DNA of 39,081 nt. Source: Cyanobacteria bacterium UBA1221 (GTDB lineage Bacteria > Cyanobacteriota > Vampirovibrionia > Gastranaerophilales > Gastranaerophilaceae). The translations under genes and the position numbers were made by a program. Where the stretch lies: positions 1-39,081 of the forward strand of contig DBXD01000017.1 in the NCBI GenBank assembly GCA_002309425.1, written 5' to 3'. A model generated the notes under the pieces. That model saw only the letters and a program-made list of their open reading frames with translations. It made no database searches and was not told the DNA's origin. Of the stretch, positions 17,301 to 25,396 are shown piece after piece (the stretch's first letter is position 1; each line of letters opens with the position of its first letter).

Positions 17301-19445
17301 CTAACCAATAATCATAGTGCTTGGAAAATGCACTTATATTCCGTTGATGAACTTGACTATCAACAAATGGCGGAAGTTGTATTGCCTTATTTAAATAAAC
17401 ACAAAATTGCTCATAAAACATTATCCTCAACAATAAGTCCCGAATTACTTGCAAAAACTTCTCCAAAACAAGCTGGTAAAGCATTTACGATATATCCGCA
17501 ATCGCAAGAAGATATGGCACAAATTGCAAAAGATTTAGATAAACTGATAAGAGAACATAACCTTACAACTAATACTTCACATATAACCGGCGATAATCAA
17601 TTAGGAGATTCAGGACGTTTATTCTATAGGTACGAATTCCCCAGTGGTAAGTTAAAAGATAATATTTATGCACCGGGTGAAGAAGTTCCTTATGCTGCAA
17701 ATCGCGGAGAAGGACAATACCTGGCCAATGATATGACTCCAGCTGATGACCCATGGTTAAATTTTGACCCGTCAGACCCCGCAAGCAAACCCGGAAATAA
17801 CAGTGTAAATATGTACGGTGATGTAGGAAACGGTTGGGAGCAGCCGCTGGCAGGAGGCGGTAGCTGGAGCCTCGGAGATAATACGAGCAGTGGACTGTTC
17901 TCAAAATTAAGAAGCAGATTCGGAAGCAAAAGAATTGACCCGGGACTAAAAACTAAGTTGAAAAGTTATTATATGCCCGATGTCATTGAAAATTTGGAAA
18001 CGCATGACAATATGGTTTTATCAGGTCGTCTTGAAAGTGTGATAAATGGCGGAACTATGATAACCGATTTGGGTAATGTAACAAATTTAAGAGCAAGTAT
18101 GCGTAATGTCGGTGACGGTAACGTATTCTCCGTTGGAACCGGCAGCAAGCAGAAATTATATATAAAAGACGGAGATAAACCGGTCGCATTGAATCTTTCA
18201 AAAGCTAAATTCGAAGAACTATTTCCTGAATTAGGTACAGCATCCTTCTATCAGCCGGGTGGATGTACCTGTACAATTCAGGCTAAAATTAACGGGATGT
18301 TGGATTCTTCAAAAGGTCGTGTTGGCTTATTTACGATGTTTGAACAGAGCGGAGATGATGTCGTGATCAACCTGAGGGGAGGCAGAGCTCCCGTTAAATT
18401 CTCCGGCGGACAACCGGCTAATCTGGTAGATAACGTAAGTGGTGGCAGTTACCATATTTTTGGAGGTGATGCTCCGGGTATCGAAATGCTTCAACAGGCC
18501 GTTCTGGTTGACAGAATAAGAGTTGCTGCCGGTACTCCTGATATTACTGATATACGCAGTTTCAGTGCGGAATCTATTGGCAAAAAGGCTTGTCAGATGG
18601 CTCCGGATGAAACAGCTGCCATTCCTTTAACGGGTGGTAAAGTTAAAGACTCAAAAACAAAAGAACGTGCAAAAAAATTGATTACGGAAGACTTCAAACC
18701 CGGAGTTGATGTTATGACGTTTACTGACGTAAAAGAAGCCCATCAGCTCTCTATAATTAATTATGACCCTGATACAGGTATGGTAACATTCCACGATCCG
18801 AAGGTATCCGGAGTAGATATTCAGGAACCGCTGGAGAAATTCCTGGAAAGAGGTCAATATGCTTATTTGCATAAAGGTTCAGAAATTGAGATAACCGACA
18901 ATTCTACAGGGAATGTCCTTGCAAGTGTTACTGCTCAAACACAAACACCTTCAAGAACCTCGCCTGATATCAGTCTTGACTTGCCGTCAGGTGCAGATAA
19001 ATCTGCTATGACTGAACCAAAGACAAAGAAGAAAGTAAAAAGATCAAATGAGCCTGATACCAGCGTACCTATAAAAAAATATACGGTATCTTCGCTGCCA
19101 AAAGAGGTCCAGGGTCCTGACGGAGCATCTATGAATATTCAGTGTAAAGAAATAACGGCAGATAATACGTATGTAGTCCAAATTAACGGAGAAAAATATT
19201 ATGTACCGCAAGGTCAAATAGTTGAAGTTTCCGATGATATTGTAATAAGGGGCGGAGATTATGTTCCGGTAGTCGAAGTTAAGGTAAAAGCGGAAGCAAC
19301 TCCTCCAAAACCGTCAGTTACTATTCCTCAGGGTTTTGAGGATGCCGGTACATATAATTATAGAGGGCAGGATTGTGTAAAAATACGCAATTCAAATGGA
19401 ATAGAATATTTTATGTTTGACGGGAATTGGATTAAACTGATATAA
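11364..19445 (+). CDS. 2,693-residue multidomain protein: EF-hand, annexin-type motifs, FHA, HopA1-like, SpvC/OspF-like phosphothreonine lyase and calpain-like domains
   Basis: Domains in order: an EF-hand loop at 55-66 (DENGDNKLSAEE) plus a degenerate second loop; an acidic linker; a beta domain (~195-280) and a Gln-rich coiled coil; GLGTDE at 397-402 and GLGTD at 912-916, as in annexin repeats; a glycine/alanine hydrophobic stretch (~975-1050); a coiled coil (~1240-1330); an FHA domain (~1420-1510) with VSGTH 1474-1478 and STNG 1494-1497; a HopA1-like segment (~1560-1730); a SpvC/OspF/LanKC-lyase-like domain (~1970-2095) with Lys1988, His1990, Lys2018, Tyr2044, Asp2077 and Arg2089; a calpain/papain-like domain (~2240-2490) with Gln2297, Cys2303, His2460 and Asp2478; and small beta modules at the end. 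No signal peptide. The GTG start gives MDNYSMGL, resembling the start of the 272-residue protein at 37763; ATG at 11379 is the alternative. Family names are recognised by eye; overall function is unknown. Confidence 0.9.
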   Translation: MDNYSMGLNNGDNKILKFGHRWTVKKPDKDFKFNGGQKLDDMKTNFQRSIFKKIDENGDNKLSAEEIQKYYDEKLAKYAEDDNKISRKEAREFLKQEGLKNRPAQLFDFINGLFTNEGNGENEQITAEDSNPDAITDDLTQQPPVDEVGSSELPVIDETEISEDNTEVTDETPVAEGEGVEPEPEAEKTPADKLNDALSEGKVSAKIDGQATGIGKDYQGEIRVPKGKTLEEGKFPQELRMTLPKGYDGTMVLKLVDAENGVYETNAHDRRFQVNVDDEGNVSVNSVDVEELRGKLEANQARYREIAAEKARLAALAEQQAALEQQQVSGEQQAEPGKKYMHGSVTNENIVYVREANGEEYYINKETGEKLSDSDSKKIIAADARAISNQMYNAAKGLGTDEKSLDKSVSNIYSNMVFEVVNTNLKIKDNKTYNKPGMTPVEALLLEEKTHKAARPNFQALVDNGVMTTQEQTNMVHRELCYVIEGRTKTASVNDVLSLIGDNPTVRKAVDQKMQKEPPSSHRISSDDGSYIRGALASDGFDAREVDMFDANLISQDAYGADEQEHINNVTDRLVFEHPNTNNNEARHAGLKSVNSEATMKHLNEKAAEKNKAKGYKAQFSNQEALQTYLAGENTVQGKVNTAEVSACNTLLYKGEKPARIQAEESLYEAKNGNLAGAFESMDGNVYTEITQCVENGDIDGVNNMQELYDKALENAPKSQQAILKANAVISGQVEFSDEEVTDICIDLMHDIDVHRGGAAGTTTNALTQGQANIADARTVRLKAVLQQRPEITEQLLEKMENEDFHYNYTEVSMNAVGHGPSTSNVYTKQTLDMHKELVQNVRHAADDAVFKDEQGNIITDENAIKQITEYNLSTLEGYRQEVARLEREFKMTVDSQGSLSRAANSLSSATGLGTDRSDVKTQYEQAKINLQYLELAAQGRLRDASGEVVSMKQVAEEIVDLSETNAAYDKTIQTGKTAIIMAPVIAASIGAGVGLGAGAAALGVAGHTTAAAIAGSSVTSAVVGGAAAGGTMYGLTAAEYNTSLTGKTTEAKEANAEDSIVNGALTGIGMGVGGAVSKAEVGFARELIYNGISDVSTDAVAAYVQEGDITTSRVLQNLAMSAAGNAIGAGTSVKKSPKPDVNANIKPQGEPVVVKRGTADQRNIVREGEITANIDQKHLNSNERAIIEDALAETPTQADVDAYLKDIAYQPVSEADMPAYQAHQEKVAADYAEAHQVENMVDAQTKSKLEQAKAELEGNPPAEVPVKPASAETAANIAKLENDINLLDNKIKNREKIIEQQKKFGKDTSKLEKDLNQWKSDVQAKRAELDELKNPKPAEVPVAEKPEDAAAEAEVKPETSVNQEQKVEILEINESDIIPENSELVIEPVSAETPNVSAASAKYNAVASGQNTKLAKNETFKVSENAHLRLANKVDIDMADLKPKFDAMQDGDSFLIGATVDGPNDIVINNEYVSGTHLKVEKHNGEIYITDMSTNGTVLNTTQPDYAAQWKPNQGDKFKNATADDFRRMTDENYDIIRSADYSYEESVNSNITDDALMISTDKAEVVWDPMGSGWSWRKPRGKNQSYNSVDRISLNVKADKNMLDEFDTLLSNGTYVNAEGKTVKVDVPDGCTYKTPTSLDNWGERHDPITFYFDREVSPELESAITEISAKYARPSSNGKGLMNSSEATPWIAHEKYVSAAKAKALYDEAMALNPELAEGIAGNLGVGHNFNASTGGYASAEKLVNEYKLAMSPSSVSAPKVEAHSSVHRADNHAQTQSNPGVRHASEGTPKIEVNSEPITKSINSINTSEIPPQHQPLWENCKERIQKLTHDLSMSTNTNMRELMERGREILQNLRTIADNVTGSVKLKIESLYDNIKGLLNNVKHQLQNISAGTLSAKQKQDVYQLRAKYHPELDNVAALRREYPQYNYMSDNELLDFFKLDEQHAAFVKNRKDLFGNGNSKYIEREYWNDSPYELTNNHSAWKMHLYSVDELDYQQMAEVVLPYLNKHKIAHKTLSSTISPELLAKTSPKQAGKAFTIYPQSQEDMAQIAKDLDKLIREHNLTTNTSHITGDNQLGDSGRLFYRYEFPSGKLKDNIYAPGEEVPYAANRGEGQYLANDMTPADDPWLNFDPSDPASKPGNNSVNMYGDVGNGWEQPLAGGGSWSLGDNTSSGLFSKLRSRFGSKRIDPGLKTKLKSYYMPDVIENLETHDNMVLSGRLESVINGGTMITDLGNVTNLRASMRNVGDGNVFSVGTGSKQKLYIKDGDKPVALNLSKAKFEELFPELGTASFYQPGGCTCTIQAKINGMLDSSKGRVGLFTMFEQSGDDVVINLRGGRAPVKFSGGQPANLVDNVSGGSYHIFGGDAPGIEMLQQAVLVDRIRVAAGTPDITDIRSFSAESIGKKACQMAPDETAAIPLTGGKVKDSKTKERAKKLITEDFKPGVDVMTFTDVKEAHQLSIINYDPDTGMVTFHDPKVSGVDIQEPLEKFLERGQYAYLHKGSEIEITDNSTGNVLASVTAQTQTPSRTSPDISLDLPSGADKSAMTEPKTKKKVKRSNEPDTSVPIKKYTVSSLPKEVQGPDGASMNIQCKEITADNTYVVQINGEKYYVPQGQIVEVSDDIVIRGGDYVPVVEVKVKAEATPPKPSVTIPQGFEDAGTYNYRGQDCVKIRNSNGIEYFMFDGNWIKLI

Positions 19446-19477
19446 TAAATACGAGGATAATACCGAGGAGTTTTTCC

Positions 19478-19825
19478 ATGCCGGAAGAGAATGAGATTAA
19501 TGAAATACAGATGCTTGAGGCTCGCATAAATAAGGCAAAACAAAATAATGAGCCTTTTGATAAATATATTTTGCAAGAAATTGATTGGCTAAAAAGGCAA
19601 CTGAGCAGGTTCCTGAAGCAAATGCAGGAGTCGGGCAGAGATATTAATACAGATATTGATGTTGCTGAAATAGAAGTTAAACAGTATGCTGTAATGAAAC
19701 AACTTGCACTGCAAATTGGCGCTCCTACCGTTGAATATGATGCAAAAATTAAAGAAATTCAGTGCAGACTTTTTGGGGAAGAAAATTGGGAAAATCTGTT
19801 TGGAAGTTATAAAAAATCTTCTTGA
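19478..19825 (+). CDS. small helical protein of unknown function downstream of the giant gene
   Basis: A 115-residue, charged, almost entirely helical protein that begins 32 bases after the stop of the 2,693-residue gene, with CGAGGAG about nine bases ahead of the ATG. Residues 5-50 have heptad-like spacing (LEARINKAKQ, LQEIDWLKRQLSRFLKQM), so a coiled coil or helical hairpin is likely. There are no membrane segments or recognisable motifs. Its position suggests co-transcription and perhaps a chaperone, partner or immunity role for the giant protein, but nothing in its own sequence shows this. Confidence 0.75.
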   Translation: MPEENEINEIQMLEARINKAKQNNEPFDKYILQEIDWLKRQLSRFLKQMQESGRDINTDIDVAEIEVKQYAVMKQLALQIGAPTVEYDAKIKEIQCRLFGEENWENLFGSYKKSS

Positions 19826-19984
19826 TATAAAATTAAAAGTTCAATTTATATTGAATACAAAATACGTTTACAATTATTCCGACTCATTCAAATATTACCC
19901 GCGAGGCTAATATTTAGAAATTTTGTATATGATAAATTCGAAGTAGCAATTATATCTTAGTTAATAATTTGAATGAGGATATTA

Positions 19985-22900
19985 ATGAAGAATAAGATTT
20001 TTGTACTTGCTCTAACTCTGAGTATTGTTTTATTAAATGGTATTACTGATTCTTCATACGCGGAATATTCAAGTTTAATGCAGGCCGTTCGGGATACTGC
20101 TACACCGAGGGAATACACTCTTAACGGAACAGAACAAATTACATCCGGTATAGGCTCAATGGCTCCCGGAACACTCACCATTAATGGAACTGGTGCCGGC
20201 AGCGGAATACTGGGCAGAATAAATTCTACACAATATTCTGGGATTATTGTAAATTCCGGGAGCACATTAATTATGCGTAACATCGGTGAGGCTTCCGTTG
20301 ATGCAGATACTGGGGTAATAACATATAATTCCGGTATTGAAGGCTTTAAAAAATCAAATGGCGCTTTTATATATAACAGTGGTACTGTGACTTTGGAGGA
20401 TGTAGTTTTATATAATAATAACGGAAACGGCGCTTTCGGAAGCGCTATTTACAACAATAACGGACATATAACAAACATTACCGGTAAAATACTAAAAAAT
20501 CAAAATGCCAGCGGTGCAATATACAATTACGGAACAAATGCTGTAATTGATTCAATAGAGACAGTTTTTGCGGGAAATACTAATGCAAATCACGGGGCAG
20601 CAATTGTAAGCGGCGGCGGCGCAATAATCACAGAGATAAAAAATTCCCAATTTATAGCAAACAGTTCCAGGAATTCGGGCGGGGCAATCAGAACAAATGT
20701 CCAGAGTACTTTAAATGCGGGTAGTGAGGTTTCTGTTAATAATTCACTATTCAGGTATAACTCATCAAGGCAGGGCGGTGCTGTTCAAAACGGTACTTCT
20801 TCAACAATAAATATAAATAGTTCCTTATTTGATAAAAACTATTCATATAATGCGGACAACTCCTCAAAGCAGGGAGGCGGCGGTGCTATATATAATGACG
20901 GAACATTGAACATAACCGATTCGACCTTTTTAAATAATGCAACCACATATGACGGCGGTGCAATTTATTCTTCCATATATCTTAATAATGCCCCTATAAG
21001 TTCGGTAAATATAACTGCAAAAAATGATGATGTCTTGTTTGCAAATAACAAATCAAAGGTAACAAGTGTTTCTTTCTCCGAAAATGATGGATATTCCGTA
21101 CTCGGCGGTATTTATAACGATTTTTACGGTACAAATAAATCCTCCTTATCTCTCAGCGCTAACAGCGGTAAAAACATAACATTTAACGGTTCGGTTCATA
21201 TGGACGGAACAACATTTAATGTTAATGCTGATAATGCGGATAATATAAAAGGAGGTTCATATAATTTCAATAATACTGTTGAGGCTGCTAATATATCTAT
21301 ATATAACGGCGCAGAAATACATTTGGGCACTTTTAATCAGGCAGACAACTCAACCTCGTACGGAGTGCTTTCGCTGTCAAATTTTTCAAATGACGCAAAC
21401 GGCGGTTTGATAAATGTTCAGAATAATCATATTGATGGACAGAGTTTTGGAAATTTAACACTAAACAGTAATATTGACCTTTATATAAATTCGGATTTGG
21501 CAAACGGAGTTTCAGATACATTCTCGGCGACATCATTAAGCGGTGACGGAAAATTAAACATTGTTGATATAGATTTGTTATCTGATTCCGAAAGTACTGT
21601 TACAACAAAAGTGTGTAACAGTGTATTGAAAGATGCAGTTACCTTGGCAGTAAACAGTGTAGACGGCGCTGTGCGCAGTTATGCGGTAATATATGACAAC
21701 AGCCAGGTGGACGGGGGATATTTAACATATAGTCCATCAATCGAAACAAATCTTGTTGTTGTAAACAGAAATACCGCAAATCAGCGTGTTTATGTTTTAG
21801 CGGCAGATGAAGATATTGCTGCGGACATTGCCTCAATAGGTGATTCCAGCACATCAATCGGAACGATGGGTGGCGAAGAGGGAGCAGTGTTTACTGTTTC
21901 AGGCAATAATAATTATACAGTCTATGGCGGCGGCAATAGCGGTATAACTATTAACACCGGCAGAACACTGAATGTCGAAAATATCGGCTCACTAAATTCT
22001 GACGGCTCGGTAAAGGCAGGATGGCAGGGTTTTAACGGGACACTGTTTGAAAATAACGGGGGTACCTTAAGTCTTACGGGTACCAATGTAATAGCAAACA
22101 ACCAGGGGGATAACAGTCTTATCGAAAATACAAGCGGAACAATTTCTGATTTTAGTGCAGATTTAATAAATAACACATATTCAGGGGTTCTTGTTAATAA
22201 TGCGGGTGGTGAAATAACTAATATTTCAGGACTAATCAGCTCAAATACCGCGTCAGGTTTAATACACAATTTGGGTACAGGTGTTGCAGAAAGTAATATT
22301 GCTGATATTTCATCAGATATAATTTCTAATAATATTTCCTCCGGCGGAAATATTAAAGGCGGAGTTATATGTAATGACTCAACAGGCACTTTGAGCTCGG
22401 TAATAAATTCCATATCGGGCGACATAAAAAACAACTATGTTGAATCAACGGCTGACATTATAAATGGCGGAATAATTTATAATTATACAAATGGGGTTAT
22501 CGGTTCTCTGACTTCTAATATAGAAAATAATAATATTAAAGTTTCAGATAATTCTGCAATTATGAATAATTCCGCCGGTGCAATAATTAATAATCTTGGT
22601 ACGCTTACTATTGCTGACAACTCAGTAGAGAACAATGCAACTAATATGCTCAGCCTGATTTCTAACTTCGGAACTCTGAATATTGTCGCAGATGAAGCAG
22701 ATGTTATATTCGATAATAACAGGGTTATGGCAGCGATAACACGAAATTCTGAAACAGGTGAAGTTACGGTTTCTGGCGGAGAAAATGAAGTCATAAAAAA
22801 TGCAGGCACTCTTAATCTTTATGCAAAATCGGGCAAAACCATTACATTAAACGGACAAATTACGGATAACAGCGGCACGACTGAAATCGGTGGGACTTAT

Positions 22901-25396
22901 GATGACAACGGTACTCCTAAAACTTACGATGGTACTGTTATATTAAATGATACCGTAATACAAAATGATACAATATTAAATTCAGGAACTTTAAAACTCG
23001 GAATAACTGCTCCCTCAGATAATACTTCCGATATATTGAATGCCACTGATTTTATTGCAAATTCAGGCACAGTAGATGTCGCTGACGGAAATTACACGAA
23101 TTATAACATCAAAAAATTAACCTCCTCCTCTGATGTTAGGTACAATATAGATATTTCTCTGTCGGCAGAAGAACAGAATGCGGATACTTTTACTGTCGGT
23201 TCAGGTTCGACAGGCACAATATATTTATCATCAATAAACGTTGATACTGAGAATATACCTGATGATACATCTTATGTATTGCAAATAATAAAGGCTTCCG
23301 GCGGCACAGGGCCTCAATTATCATATGATAATGCAAAGGTACTTACATTAGCACAGGCAGTTATGGATTCAAGTGATATTCTGGCAAAAGATTTCGGGCT
23401 TTATACTACGGATACGACAAATGACAGTATAATGGTCAGGGGGCTGCAGGATACCTTCAGAGCCTGGAGTAATTTTGAAACAGATGAGCATAAGCAGTAT
23501 ACGTTTCTTGATGATTCATACTATACAATAGCAAATAATATTACTTTAAACGGAAATAATAATGCGGATATAATTAATAACGGTGTTGTTGTAAATAACG
23601 GTACTCTGAAAGATTTTACCCTTGTAAATAATGAAACATTTACAAACGATTCCGTTGTTTCAGGGCTTGTAAATAATACAGGAACAATTAACAATACTGG
23701 AGATTTAAACGGTACAATTAATAACGAATTTGCCGGTACAATTAATACAACAATAAGCGGTATCGGAGGGGATATTACTAATAATGGCAATATTCGCTAT
23801 ACAAACGGAGGTTATATTGAGAATTACATCTCAGGTAATGGGACAGTTCATTTAGACGGAGATGGTACAGTAGAATTAAACGCAGATATTGACGGTAATA
23901 CATTATCATTAAATAACGGAACATTAGTTTTCGGATTGAACAAAGATATTTCAAAAGGCGGATTTATAGGTAACGGAGGCAGTATAGGGGAAATACTTGA
24001 CGGTAATATCTCAACTTATAAACTGGGAAATGCGGTTTTGAACGAAAATACAAAAATTGACGGTATTGATTTTGATTTAAGTAACTTAACAAGTGATAGT
24101 TTCATTGCAAATTTTAGCGGAACGGGCAAATTAGAAATTGATAAGGTTCAGGTAAAAGGCAACACCTTAAAAGATTCTATCAGTGTTTTCTTGGGTGATA
24201 CAACAAAGGTCAATAATCCGTATTTGAGTGTTAAAAACCAAATCTTACCGGCAATAATGACACCAATCAGACGTTTGACAGGTAAAGTTGAAAATAATTA
24301 CTTAATCTATTCAAGTGCAGGTAACAGCGCAAAAGACTTTAATCCCGCAATTTTTGCAAGTCCTGTTTCGTCATTGATAGGCGGACAGATTACTCAATCT
24401 CAAACCTTGCAGGACAGTTTCTTTCATATGAACAGATATATGAAATACGGTTCAAGCGCAAGAATTGCCTCGGAAAACAGAAATAAATATGCTCAAGTCA
24501 AACTTTATCCGCCTCCGGCATATGTAAGAAGTTCATTACCTGAAACGTACCGTGCAATGTGGGTAAAGCCTTATACCACTTTTGAAAGCGTTAATTTAAA
24601 AGGAGGCTTGGAAGTATCAAATGTTGCATACGGCTCGTTGTACGGTGGAGATACTGATCTTGTAAATCTTTGTAACGGCTATAAAGGTGTTATTTCTGCT
24701 TTTGTCGGATATAACGGCGCACATCAGGCATATAACGGTATTGATATGAATCAGCAGGGCGGAACGTTAGGGCTTACGGGTACCATGTACCGCGGTAACT
24801 TTTTTACCGGTATAACGGTATCTGCAGGTGCAAGTGCCGGGGAAGCTTCTACACCCTACGGAACGGATAATTTTTCAATGCTTACGGCAGGCATTGCCAA
24901 TAAAACGGGATACAATATAGAGATTGCCGAGGGTAAATTTATAATTCAGCCCACATTATATTTGGGTTATACCTTTGTAAACAATTTTGATTATAAGAAT
25001 TCGGCGGGAATAAGTATAAAATCAGAGCCTTTAAATGCAATCCAGATTGCTCCGGGTATCAATTTTATCGGTAATTTGGATAACGGCTGGCAGCCGTATG
25101 CCGGGGTTAATATGATGTGGAACATAATAGGTAAAACAAGGTACAGGGCAGCAGATACAAGACTGCCCGATTTATCGGTTAAACCGTATGTACAGTACGG
25201 CATAGGAGTTCAAAAAAATTGGAGTGAAAGATTTACCGCATTCTTTCAAACATTTATAAGAAACGGCGGAAGAACAGGTATAGTATTAGAAGGCGGTTTT
25301 AGGTGGACACTTGGAAAAGAACCTGTACAAAAAGCAAAGACATCGGAAAATAACAGAACTATAATTAAAATAAGCAAACATAACACAGACTCATAA
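19985..25396 (+). CDS. autotransporter with Pmp-like beta-helix passenger (1,803 residues)
   Basis: A type V secreted protein. A signal peptide (MKNKIFVLALTLSIVLLNG, cleavage near SSYA-EY) is followed by a roughly 1,500-residue passenger rich in Asn, Gly and Thr with GGA[IV]-type and FxxN motifs, for example GGAIYN and FLNN, as in chlamydial polymorphic membrane proteins; it should fold as a right-handed beta-helix. Residues ~600-700 repeat the pattern of the first ~100, so the passenger is internally duplicated. The C-terminal ~280 residues (from AMWVKPYTTFE) are the outer-membrane beta-barrel, preceded by a conserved helix region (FFHMNRYMKY). About 25 charged residues follow the last strand (GGFRWTLG), unlike classical autotransporters that end on an aromatic. 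The ATG at 19985 has AGGA ahead and gives a clean signal peptide; an ATG at 19973 is less suitable. It is a paralogue of the gene at 26604. Confidence 0.93.
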   Translation: MKNKIFVLALTLSIVLLNGITDSSYAEYSSLMQAVRDTATPREYTLNGTEQITSGIGSMAPGTLTINGTGAGSGILGRINSTQYSGIIVNSGSTLIMRNIGEASVDADTGVITYNSGIEGFKKSNGAFIYNSGTVTLEDVVLYNNNGNGAFGSAIYNNNGHITNITGKILKNQNASGAIYNYGTNAVIDSIETVFAGNTNANHGAAIVSGGGAIITEIKNSQFIANSSRNSGGAIRTNVQSTLNAGSEVSVNNSLFRYNSSRQGGAVQNGTSSTININSSLFDKNYSYNADNSSKQGGGGAIYNDGTLNITDSTFLNNATTYDGGAIYSSIYLNNAPISSVNITAKNDDVLFANNKSKVTSVSFSENDGYSVLGGIYNDFYGTNKSSLSLSANSGKNITFNGSVHMDGTTFNVNADNADNIKGGSYNFNNTVEAANISIYNGAEIHLGTFNQADNSTSYGVLSLSNFSNDANGGLINVQNNHIDGQSFGNLTLNSNIDLYINSDLANGVSDTFSATSLSGDGKLNIVDIDLLSDSESTVTTKVCNSVLKDAVTLAVNSVDGAVRSYAVIYDNSQVDGGYLTYSPSIETNLVVVNRNTANQRVYVLAADEDIAADIASIGDSSTSIGTMGGEEGAVFTVSGNNNYTVYGGGNSGITINTGRTLNVENIGSLNSDGSVKAGWQGFNGTLFENNGGTLSLTGTNVIANNQGDNSLIENTSGTISDFSADLINNTYSGVLVNNAGGEITNISGLISSNTASGLIHNLGTGVAESNIADISSDIISNNISSGGNIKGGVICNDSTGTLSSVINSISGDIKNNYVESTADIINGGIIYNYTNGVIGSLTSNIENNNIKVSDNSAIMNNSAGAIINNLGTLTIADNSVENNATNMLSLISNFGTLNIVADEADVIFDNNRVMAAITRNSETGEVTVSGGENEVIKNAGTLNLYAKSGKTITLNGQITDNSGTTEIGGTYDDNGTPKTYDGTVILNDTVIQNDTILNSGTLKLGITAPSDNTSDILNATDFIANSGTVDVADGNYTNYNIKKLTSSSDVRYNIDISLSAEEQNADTFTVGSGSTGTIYLSSINVDTENIPDDTSYVLQIIKASGGTGPQLSYDNAKVLTLAQAVMDSSDILAKDFGLYTTDTTNDSIMVRGLQDTFRAWSNFETDEHKQYTFLDDSYYTIANNITLNGNNNADIINNGVVVNNGTLKDFTLVNNETFTNDSVVSGLVNNTGTINNTGDLNGTINNEFAGTINTTISGIGGDITNNGNIRYTNGGYIENYISGNGTVHLDGDGTVELNADIDGNTLSLNNGTLVFGLNKDISKGGFIGNGGSIGEILDGNISTYKLGNAVLNENTKIDGIDFDLSNLTSDSFIANFSGTGKLEIDKVQVKGNTLKDSISVFLGDTTKVNNPYLSVKNQILPAIMTPIRRLTGKVENNYLIYSSAGNSAKDFNPAIFASPVSSLIGGQITQSQTLQDSFFHMNRYMKYGSSARIASENRNKYAQVKLYPPPAYVRSSLPETYRAMWVKPYTTFESVNLKGGLEVSNVAYGSLYGGDTDLVNLCNGYKGVISAFVGYNGAHQAYNGIDMNQQGGTLGLTGTMYRGNFFTGITVSAGASAGEASTPYGTDNFSMLTAGIANKTGYNIEIAEGKFIIQPTLYLGYTFVNNFDYKNSAGISIKSEPLNAIQIAPGINFIGNLDNGWQPYAGVNMMWNIIGKTRYRAADTRLPDLSVKPYVQYGIGVQKNWSERFTAFFQTFIRNGGRTGIVLEGGFRWTLGKEPVQKAKTSENNRTIIKISKHNTDS

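Noticed and set aside
17200..18000. A class III or V lanthipeptide biosynthesis gene, because of the LanKC/HopA1-like lyase domains
   Set aside because: No kinase HRD/DFG motifs, no LanC cyclase zinc site and no Ser/Thr/Cys-rich precursor gene are present; the FHA, EF-hand and calpain-like parts fit an effector-like protein better.
21922..22434. A 170-codon minus-strand open frame inside the first autotransporter gene
   Set aside because: It is the complement of Asn/Ile-rich repeat codons; its hydrophobic Ile/Pro/Leu composition is what such a complement gives, and the plus frame is clearly coding.
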